The translations under genes and the position numbers were made by a program. Below are positions 1 to 5,391 of a stretch of 5,391 nucleotides of DNA, piece after piece. Under the pieces are notes generated by a model. It did not search any database, was not told the DNA's origin, and was given only the letters and a program-made list of their open reading frames with translations. The stretch's first letter is position 1; each line of letters begins with the position of its first letter. Source of the DNA: Anaerolineae bacterium (GTDB lineage: Bacteria; Chloroflexota; Anaerolineae; UBA1429); NCBI GenBank assembly GCA_016928125.1, contig JAFGLK010000212.1, positions 1-5,391 of the forward strand, given 5' to 3'.

Positions 1-309
1 ATGACCCTCGACACGGGCAACTTTTGCTGGGCCGGCCACTCGCTCGATGTGGCCCAGCGCTTTTTCGAGAGGCTGGCCCCGCTCACGGTGAACGTGCACG
101 TCAAGGACGGTCGCTTTGAGGACGATCGCTGGGTGCTCTACCCCGCGGGCCGGGGCGATATCGACCTGCCCGGGCTCTTACGACTGCTCAAGTCGGTGGG
201 CTACACCGGTCCCGTGCTGAGCGAGTACGAGGGCCGCGCCGATTTCGCCGCCAGCACCGTCGAGAGCGTGGCCTACCTGCGCGGTCTGCGCGACGGCTCG
301 CAGCCCTAG
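1..309 (+). CDS. Sugar phosphate isomerase/epimerase-type TIM barrel protein, C-terminal part (5' end outside window)
   Basis: The frame is open from the first base and ends at TAG. The 102 residues read as the last third of a xylose-isomerase-like TIM barrel, a family of about 260-300 residues that isomerises or epimerises sugars or acts on inositol derivatives, usually with a divalent metal. Visible marks are LDTGN at residues 3-7 (the Asp is a usual metal ligand), NVHVKD at 31-36 (His and Lys-Asp at a barrel strand end), the G-R-G-D-I-D turn at 50-55, the helix LLRLLKSVGY and then the strand VLSEYEG at 72-78, whose Glu is the usual last metal ligand. The ATG at position 1 precedes a core strand, so it is probably an internal Met and the gene starts to the left. 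It converges on the FAD oxidase gene with 3 bp between stops. The exact substrate cannot be told. Confidence 0.85.
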   Translation: MTLDTGNFCWAGHSLDVAQRFFERLAPLTVNVHVKDGRFEDDRWVLYPAGRGDIDLPGLLRLLKSVGYTGPVLSEYEGRADFAASTVESVAYLRGLRDGSQP

Positions 310-319
310 AAGCTAGGGC
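303..319. repeat. Perfect inverted repeat spanning the two facing stop codons; possible bidirectional terminator
   Basis: GCCCTAG, a 3-nt AAG loop and CTAGGGC form a perfect 7-bp inverted repeat. Each arm contains the TAG stop of one of the converging genes, so the whole intergenic space is the loop. A hairpin would form in both transcripts. Neither strand has a run of T after the stem, so it is not a standard intrinsic terminator. It may be a weak terminator, an mRNA 3'-end stabiliser, or chance. Confidence 0.45.
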
Positions 320-1710
320 AGGATCTTGCCCGGATTGAGGATCCCGTTGGGATCGAAGGCGGCCTTGATGCGCCTCAGCAGCGCCACGGTGGGCTCGCCC
401 AGCGCCTGGGTCAGGTACTCGCGGCGCGTGGCGCCCACGCCATGCTCGCCCGTAATCGTGCCGCCCAGCGACAGGGTCAAGGCGTAGAGCTGGCGCTGCG
501 CCTCGGCCAGGCCGCGCAGCCACTCGTCGTGGGGCAGATCGTAGGCCATGTAGGTGACGTGCACATTGCCGTCGCCGGCGTGGCCGAAGCAGATCGCCGT
601 CACGGGCAGGCTCTCGTTCAGCTCGCGGATGCCGTGCAGCAGGGCTGGGATCTCGGAGCGCGGCACGGACACATCCTCGGTATGGTTGATCGGGCTGGCG
701 TGGTTGAGCGCCTCCAGGATCATGCGGCGCGCCTCCCACAGCCGCTCGCGTGTGGGGCGATCCTGGGCCACCAGCACGTCCAGCGCGCCGTGGTCCAGGC
801 ACAGCTCGCCCACCTCGTCCAGGTCGGCCTCCAGGTCCTCGGCGCGCTGCCCGGTGAGCGAGATGAGCAGGTGGGCCGCCGCATCGCTGTAGGGCACCTC
901 CTTGCCCAACAGGCGCTCGCTGGCCTGCACCGCCTCGCGTTCCATGAACTCGATGGTGGTGGGCACCAGAGAGTCGGAGATGATGGCCGCCACCGCATCC
1001 GCTGCCTTCTGGAAATCATCAAAGGGCACCAGCAGATCGATCTGCGCCTTGGGCAGGGGCAGCAAACGTAGGATGATCTGGGTCACGATGCCCAACGTGC
1101 CCTCCGAGCCGATCATGAGCTGCATGATGTTATACCCGGCCACATCCTTGACCAGCTTGCCCCCCATGTGGATGATCTCGCCGGTGGGCAGCACCGCCTC
1201 CAGGCCCATCACATAGTCTTTGGTGGTGCCATACTTGACCGCCCGTGGGCCGCCGGCGCTCTCGGCCACGTTCCCGCCGATGGTGCACGAGTCCTGGCTG
1301 GCCGGATCGGGCGGGTAGAAAAGGTCCTCGGCCTCCACGGCGCGATGGATCTCGCCCGTTACCACGGCGGGCTCGACCGTCACCATCAAGTTGCGATGAT
1401 CGATCTCCAGGATGCGGTTCATGCGCTCGGTCGAGAGCAGAATGCCGCCCTGCACCGCTACCGCCCCGCCCGAGAGCCCCTGACCGCCGCCGCGGGGCGT
1501 CACTGGCACATGTCGCGCATTCGCCAGCCTGAGGATCGCCGAGATCTGCTCGGCGCCGTCGGGCCTCACCAGCACCTCGGGGTAAGCGGCCAGCTCGGGC
1601 GTCTCGTCGTGGGAATAGGGTTCCAGCGCCTCGCGGCCGGTGAGGACATGTTCGGCGCCGACGATGGCGCGCAGCGCGTCCAGGATCTGCTCATCGATCG
1701 GGGCGTACAT
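313..1710 (-). CDS. FAD-linked oxidase, GlcD/D-lactate dehydrogenase type
   Basis: This is a 465-residue flavoprotein of the vanillyl-alcohol-oxidase fold, close in length to GlcD (about 500 residues). The family oxidises 2-hydroxyacids such as glycolate, D-lactate or D-2-hydroxyglutarate and passes electrons to a partner protein or quinone. The FAD-binding domain covers about residues 45-220. It has PRGGGQGLSGGA at 72-83, where Gln replaces the more usual Thr, then PPDPAS at 133-138, IGGNVAESAGGP at 144-155, VKDVAGYN at 187-194 and GSEGTLGI at 201-208. The C-terminal oxidase domain shows HAGDGNVH at 377-384 and GEHGVG at 421-426, whose His and Glu residues bind a metal in D-2-hydroxyglutarate dehydrogenase-type members. 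It ends with the typical DPNGILNPGKILP. The ATG at 1710 is chosen because GGAGGAG lies 5 nt upstream and the family N-terminus starts there. No GlcF-type iron-sulfur partner is in the window, so electron acceptor and substrate are unknown. It is the last minus-strand gene and has its own promoter. Confidence 0.93.
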   Translation of the reverse strand: MYAPIDEQILDALRAIVGAEHVLTGREALEPYSHDETPELAAYPEVLVRPDGAEQISAILRLANARHVPVTPRGGGQGLSGGAVAVQGGILLSTERMNRILEIDHRNLMVTVEPAVVTGEIHRAVEAEDLFYPPDPASQDSCTIGGNVAESAGGPRAVKYGTTKDYVMGLEAVLPTGEIIHMGGKLVKDVAGYNIMQLMIGSEGTLGIVTQIILRLLPLPKAQIDLLVPFDDFQKAADAVAAIISDSLVPTTIEFMEREAVQASERLLGKEVPYSDAAAHLLISLTGQRAEDLEADLDEVGELCLDHGALDVLVAQDRPTRERLWEARRMILEALNHASPINHTEDVSVPRSEIPALLHGIRELNESLPVTAICFGHAGDGNVHVTYMAYDLPHDEWLRGLAEAQRQLYALTLSLGGTITGEHGVGATRREYLTQALGEPTVALLRRIKAAFDPNGILNPGKILP

Positions 1711-1715
1711 CGGGG

Positions 1716-1722
1716 CTCCTCC
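1716..1722 (-). promoter_or_regulatory. Ribosome binding site of the FAD oxidase gene
   Basis: On the minus strand this reads GGAGGAG, 5 nt before the ATG at 1710. It decides the start. The frame stays open for 25 more codons up to 1785, but that stretch holds the promoter. Confidence 0.85.
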
Positions 1723-1741
1723 AACGATAAAGAATGGGCCT

Positions 1742-1770
1742 ATGATAGGGTGGAGGGCAGTGCCTGTCAA
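1742..1770 (-). promoter_or_regulatory. Sigma70-type promoter of the FAD oxidase gene
   Basis: On the minus strand a perfect TTGACA -35 box (1765-1770) is followed after 17 nt by TATCAT (1742-1747), which matches five of six -10 consensus bases. Transcription would start near 1735, giving a leader of about 25 nt that contains the GGAGGAG ribosome site. It lies in the 123-bp gap after the maturase gene, so the oxidase can be transcribed apart from the upstream operon. The rest of the gap (1771-1833) shows no gene and no convincing terminator. Confidence 0.75.
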
Positions 1771-1833
1771 TTCGCGGCCAACCACCTGATCACGGGATCT
1801 CGTTGGCAGGCGCCGCCAGGATAGGAACCCGCC

Positions 1834-3105
<1,272 letters not shown>

Positions 3106-3131
3106 GGACAGGCTCCTCTCGCCCTCGCCGC

Positions 3132-4169
3132 CTAGCTCGCGCCTGACCGGACGGCGTTGCGCAGGGCGATCATCCCGCCGATGGCCAGCGTCCAGCCGAT
3201 GCGCGTGTCAGCCGTGTCGTCGGTGAGGCCCGGCGTGTGGTCGGGGTCCAGCATGCCATCATAGCCCACGTCGTGGAAGGCCTGCATGCAGGCCAGCAGG
3301 TCGGCCTCGCCCTCATCGTGGAAGGTCTCCAGGTATTTGTAGCGCGGCGTCTCGACCCGCACGTTGCGGAAATGCACCGTGCCGATCCGATCGCGGCCAC
3401 CTATGCGCCGGATCATCTCGGGCGCGTCATAGCCCATCTCGGTGGTCACACCGGTGTCGAAAAAGAGGGTGTTGCTGGGGCTATCGACCAGGTCGAGCAG
3501 GCGCAGCAGCCCCTCCATGTCGCCCAGGGGCTGGGCCACCCCGCGGTAGGCCGGCACCGGCGGGTCGTTGGGATGCACGGCCAGGCGCACGCCGGCCCTT
3601 TCCGCCACGGGAATCACGGCCCGGATGAAATAGGCCAGGCGCGCCCACATCTCGTCCAGGGTGTGCACGCCCACGCTCTCCAGGGGCGGCAGATCGCGGA
3701 TGCGCGCATAGTCGAAATCGCGCAGATCGGCGCCGCCTCGCCCGGCGCCGGGCCGCGCGCCATACCCCTCCGAGGCGCGCAGCGCGGTGAAATTGTAGGT
3801 GAGCACCTGGAGCCCTAGCCGCCCGGCGCTCTCGATGCAGGCGATGCAGCTCTCGATGTCCTCATCTCGGCCGGGTTGGCCCATCAGGATGCGGCCCGAG
3901 GGCTCCAGGTTGGCGCCCAGCGGCGCCAGGCCGTACGCCTCGACGCGGGCCATGATCCGTCGCAGCAGCGCCTCGTCCCACGGGAGGCCTTGACGGCCGC
4001 GCGGGCCGCGCTGCGCCGGCGGCACCAACGGCCGCACCGTCAGGCGCGTGTTCGTGCGTGTAGGGATGCGCACTGCCTCCACACCGATCTGCCTGTAGAG
4101 GCGTAGGGTGGCATCAGCCACGTTGCCCAACCCCATGCCGATCTTGATCCCTGGTCGCAGGTCAGCCAC
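3132..4169 (-). CDS. Mannonate dehydratase (UxuA)-like TIM barrel protein
   Basis: This 345-residue protein follows the UxuA layout. Mannonate dehydratase turns D-mannonate into 2-keto-3-deoxygluconate in glucuronate breakdown. Matching stretches are LTYNF at 123-127 (CYNF in UxuA), a loop with FDYARIRDLPP at 152-162, RLAVHPNDPP at 195-204 (HPDDPP in UxuA), GTVHFRNVR at 263-271, FHDEGEADL at 283-291 and DPDH at 308-311 (PDH in UxuA). H199, H266 and D310 can serve as metal ligands. Two positions differ. The Cys ligand of UxuA (in a C-T-G or C-S-G motif) is Asp238 here (FDTG), as in many sugar epimerases, and the C-terminal GYS...GR region reads GWTLAIGG, apparently losing Tyr and Arg. It may therefore use another sugar acid or catalyse isomerisation. 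It is short of UxuA (about 390 residues in E. coli). The GTG start at 4169 is chosen because GAGGTG precedes it and the first barrel strand (GIKIGMGL) begins within 12 residues. It lies 18 bp after the oxidoreductase gene. Confidence 0.8.
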   Translation of the reverse strand: MADLRPGIKIGMGLGNVADATLRLYRQIGVEAVRIPTRTNTRLTVRPLVPPAQRGPRGRQGLPWDEALLRRIMARVEAYGLAPLGANLEPSGRILMGQPGRDEDIESCIACIESAGRLGLQVLTYNFTALRASEGYGARPGAGRGGADLRDFDYARIRDLPPLESVGVHTLDEMWARLAYFIRAVIPVAERAGVRLAVHPNDPPVPAYRGVAQPLGDMEGLLRLLDLVDSPSNTLFFDTGVTTEMGYDAPEMIRRIGGRDRIGTVHFRNVRVETPRYKYLETFHDEGEADLLACMQAFHDVGYDGMLDPDHTPGLTDDTADTRIGWTLAIGGMIALRNAVRSGAS

Positions 4170-4173
4170 GTTG

Positions 4174-4179
4174 CACCTC
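4174..4179 (-). promoter_or_regulatory. Ribosome binding site supporting the GTG start of the UxuA-like gene
   Basis: On the minus strand this reads GAGGTG, 4 nt before GTG at 4169. The next ATG in frame (codon 12) would cut into the first barrel strand and has no comparable site, so GTG is preferred. Confidence 0.65.
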
Positions 4180-4187
4180 GCCTGGTA

Positions 4188-5171
4188 TCAGATGAATGCC
4201 CCGTCGCGGCGCAGCAGAGGCCGCTGCTCCGCCGACGAGCGATAGGCCGCAAAGCAGACTTCGTGGGCCGGCAGCGCCACGTCTCCCGAGCAGAGCGGCT
4301 CCGCCGTCCCCCGGATCACATCCAGGAAGTTCTGCACCTTGCGGGCCACGTCATCGCGCGGACAGGCTGTCTCGTGCCAGGTGCCGTCGTACCAGCGCAC
4401 CGCGCCGCTCTCCACGATCAACTCTCCTTCGGTCAAATGCACCGTCAGGGTGTTGCGCGCCGCGCTCGCGATGCCCGCGATCTCCACCTGACCCAGTACG
4501 TCGTTCTCGAGCACCATCTGGCAGAGGGCCACATTGTCCGACCAGCGCCCGCCCGCGCGCCGCACCTGGGCCTCGACACGGGCGGCCGGGCTCCCACCGA
4601 ACCAGAGCACGCGATCGAGCGAGTGGATCCCCATCTGGATCAGCGCCCCGCCGCCCATCCGCTCCGGGTCGTTGTGCCAGGTGCGGCCCGGCTGGGCGGG
4701 CTGGAGCGTATAGTGGTAGAGGTTGGTGATCAGGTAGGGCGAGCCCAGCGCGCCAGACGCGACATGTTGGCAGGCGGCGGCCATCGCGGCGTCGTAGCGC
4801 GCCGAGAGCCCGACCAAAAGAGCCACGCCCGCCGTACGACAAGCCGCCACCATCCGCTGGGCGTCCTCCAGACTGGTGGCCATGGGCTTTTCGCACAGCA
4901 CATGCAGCCCGCGCTCCGCTGCGGCGACCGTCATGGCCGCGTGGAGATGATTGGGCGTGGCGATGATGGCCCCATCCAGATGCGGCGTGGTCAGGGCGGC
5001 CTGCCAATCGGTATCGGGCTGCGCCCCCACCAGACGCGCCGCCGCCTCTGCCTTGGCCGCGTCCACATCGCAGACCGCCACCAGATCTGCGTCGGCATGG
5101 TTCTGCAGCGCACGAAGGTAGGCCGCGGCATAGCCGCCGCAGCCGATCAGGGCCAGCTTGAGCTTGGACAT
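4188..5171 (-). CDS. Gfo/Idh/MocA family NAD(P)-dependent oxidoreductase
   Basis: This 327-residue protein is of usual family length and is likely cytoplasmic. Members oxidise or reduce a hydroxyl of sugars, inositols or related compounds. The N-terminal Rossmann domain has LALIGCGGYAAAYL at 6-19 for the dinucleotide, then VAVCDVDAAKA at 31-41 (the acidic D35 favours NAD over NADP), ATPNHLHA at 71-78 and the signature CEKPMATS at 93-100 with catalytic Lys95. The C-terminal sheet domain starts near 125 and contains GGGALIQMGIHSLD at 172-185. In inositol dehydrogenase-type members a D-x3-H pair completes the catalytic triad. Here His183 is kept and the Asp position is Gln179. The ATG at 5171 has AGGAGGTG just upstream. 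The frame is open for 64 further codons to 5363, but these run through the promoter region and into the divergent fni gene. It is the first gene of the proposed minus-strand operon, 18 bp before the UxuA-like gene. The substrate is not predictable. Confidence 0.93.
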   Translation of the reverse strand: MSKLKLALIGCGGYAAAYLRALQNHADADLVAVCDVDAAKAEAAARLVGAQPDTDWQAALTTPHLDGAIIATPNHLHAAMTVAAAERGLHVLCEKPMATSLEDAQRMVAACRTAGVALLVGLSARYDAAMAAACQHVASGALGSPYLITNLYHYTLQPAQPGRTWHNDPERMGGGALIQMGIHSLDRVLWFGGSPAARVEAQVRRAGGRWSDNVALCQMVLENDVLGQVEIAGIASAARNTLTVHLTEGELIVESGAVRWYDGTWHETACPRDDVARKVQNFLDVIRGTAEPLCSGDVALPAHEVCFAAYRSSAEQRPLLRRDGAFI

Positions 5172-5174
5172 GGG

Positions 5175-5182
5175 CACCTCCT
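5175..5182 (-). promoter_or_regulatory. Ribosome binding site of the Gfo/Idh/MocA gene
   Basis: On the minus strand this reads AGGAGGTG, a near-perfect anti-16S match, with 5 nt between AGGAGG and the ATG at 5171. It fixes the start and rules out the 64-codon upstream extension. Confidence 0.88.
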
Positions 5183-5198
5183 GATGAGGACGTAGCTC

Positions 5199-5228
5199 AA
5201 TGTAGCATCCCTGGCGAGAGGATGTCAA
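5199..5228 (-). promoter_or_regulatory. Sigma70-type promoter of the minus-strand sugar operon
   Basis: On the minus strand a perfect TTGACA (5223-5228) is followed after 18 nt by TACATT (5199-5204), four of six -10 matches. It is preceded by TGC, giving an extended -10 (TGnTACATT). Transcription would start near 5192, about 20 nt before the ATG. No other promoter is apparent in the short gaps downstream at 4170-4187 and 3106-3131, so it probably drives the oxidoreductase, UxuA-like and maturase genes. Confidence 0.7.
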
Positions 5229-5236
5229 TCGCCAGG
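5210..5236. promoter_or_regulatory. Candidate operator: perfect 8-bp inverted repeat around the operon -35 box
   Basis: CCTGGCGA (5210-5217) and TCGCCAGG (5229-5236) are exact reverse complements separated by 11 bp, with arm centres 19 bp apart, close to two helical turns. This suits a dimeric helix-turn-helix regulator. One arm lies between the -10 and -35 boxes of the minus-strand promoter and the other directly behind the -35, so binding should block RNA polymerase. The right arm ends 8 bp before the -35 box of the divergent fni promoter. No regulator gene is in the window. Confidence 0.6.
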
Positions 5237-5244
5237 CAGGGTCT

Positions 5245-5273
5245 TTGACAGAACCCCCGGCGCCGCTTACACT
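5245..5273 (+). promoter_or_regulatory. Sigma70-type promoter of the fni gene
   Basis: A perfect TTGACA (5245-5250), a 17-nt spacer and TACACT (5268-5273, four of six matches) form a promoter reading right. The start would fall near 5280, giving a leader of about 40 nt with GGAGG before the GTG start. It is back to back with the operon promoter, with 16 bp between the two -35 boxes. Confidence 0.7.
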
Positions 5274-5309
5274 CGACCCAAGGCACGCTGTCCGTGCGCC
5301 AGGTGTGGT

Positions 5310-5314
5310 GGAGG
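5310..5314 (+). promoter_or_regulatory. Ribosome binding site of fni
   Basis: GGAGG lies 7 nt before GTG at 5322. No ATG, GTG or TTG occurs in frame between this site and the promoter, so GTG at 5322 is the start. Confidence 0.75.
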
Positions 5315-5321
5315 CGATCAG

Positions 5322-5391
5322 GTGGACGATTTGGGCGATCTTGAGGCCCGCAAGGGCGAGCATCTGCGCATCTCGCTGGAGGAAGACGTGC
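5322..5391 (+). CDS. fni: Type 2 isopentenyl-diphosphate delta-isomerase, N-terminal fragment (3' end outside window)
   Basis: Only 23 codons are present, from a GTG start to the window edge. They read MDDLGDLEARKGEHLRI and then SLEEDV. The block RKxxHxRIxLEEDV is the N-terminal signature of the FMN- and NADPH-dependent type 2 isomerase, which interconverts isopentenyl and dimethylallyl diphosphate for isoprenoid synthesis. The Arg-Lys-x-x-His part is conserved in all type 2 enzymes, and the LEEDV continuation is typical of the versions I recall from cyanobacteria and Chloroflexota. The gene has a plausible promoter at 5245-5273 and a GGAGG site. It points away from the sugar operon and shares its intergenic region. 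The call rests on a short segment, so identity is likely but not certain. Confidence 0.75.
   Translation, partial: MDDLGDLEARKGEHLRISLEEDV

Noticed and set aside
1..3. ATG at the window start as the true start of the TIM barrel gene
   Set aside because: It is followed at once by a core metal-site strand of the barrel (LDTGN), so two-thirds of the fold must lie upstream of the window.
442..1071. Plus-strand frames opposite the FAD oxidase (also 1168-1824)
   Set aside because: They are shadows of a gene with clear FAD-binding and metal motifs, and show no ribosome site or recognisable product.
1711..1785. 25-codon N-terminal extension of the FAD oxidase
   Set aside because: The stretch contains the -35 and -10 boxes and the GGAGGAG ribosome site, so it is leader and promoter, not coding.
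1804..1818. Stem-loop after the maturase gene as a terminator
   Set aside because: The stem is only about 6 bp including one G-U pair, with a 3-nt loop and no T-tract. In GC-rich DNA this is weak evidence.
1813..1820. A 7-of-8 match to one arm of the candidate operator, upstream of the FAD oxidase promoter
   Set aside because: No matching second arm is found at the 19-bp spacing, so a single half-site is likely chance.
4263..5195. A 310-codon plus-strand frame opposite the oxidoreductase gene
   Set aside because: It is antisense to a well-supported Gfo/Idh/MocA gene, has no family motif, and runs through the operon's ribosome site.
5172..5363. 64-codon N-terminal extension of the oxidoreductase
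   Set aside because: It crosses the promoters, the palindrome and the start of the divergent fni gene, and a near-perfect ribosome site marks the ATG at 5171.

Overview
The window is dense, GC-rich bacterial DNA (roughly two-thirds G+C by eye). It holds four complete genes on the minus strand, flanked by two plus-strand genes that are cut by the window edges. There are no RNA genes, mobile elements or CRISPR repeats that I can see. Strong Shine-Dalgarno sites, sigma70-type promoters with perfect TTGACA boxes, a type 2 (FMN) isopentenyl-diphosphate isomerase and an oxygen-independent sulfatase-maturase-like enzyme together suggest a bacterium living at least partly without oxygen. Chloroflexota is my best guess from the style of the isomerase N-terminus and of the enzymes, but this is a weak inference.

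Layout from left to right. Positions 1-309 (+) hold the C-terminal third of a sugar phosphate isomerase/epimerase-type TIM barrel. It converges on a minus-strand GlcD-type FAD-linked oxidase (313-1710) with only 3 bp between the stop codons, inside a perfect 7-bp inverted repeat. Next on the minus strand come a radical SAM/SPASM protein of the anaerobic sulfatase maturase family with a C-terminal SEC-C zinc motif (1834-3105), a mannonate dehydratase-like TIM barrel protein (3132-4169) and a Gfo/Idh/MocA oxidoreductase (4188-5171). At the right edge, the start of a type 2 IPP isomerase gene (fni) runs on the plus strand from a GTG at 5322.

On the minus strand transcription runs oxidoreductase, then dehydratase-like gene, then maturase (gaps of 18 and 26 bp), which looks like one operon. 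Its likely promoter (-35 at 5223-5228, -10 at 5199-5204) has a perfect 8-bp inverted repeat wrapped around the -35 box, a good candidate operator. The FAD oxidase follows after 123 bp and has its own well-formed promoter (TTGACA, 17 bp, TATCAT). The fni gene has a divergent promoter (TTGACA, 17 bp, TACACT) back to back with the operon promoter.

Together the genes look like a carbohydrate or sugar-acid catabolic locus. An NAD(P)-dependent sugar oxidation, a sugar-acid dehydration or isomerisation, and a flavin-linked 2-hydroxyacid oxidation would fit with a maturase that activates a sulfatase encoded elsewhere. That points to a sulfated or uronate-type sugar, but the substrate is inference. 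The points most worth a second look are the operator-like palindrome, the changed active-site positions in the dehydratase-like and oxidoreductase proteins, and the sulfatase maturase that sits among sugar enzymes with no sulfatase in view.
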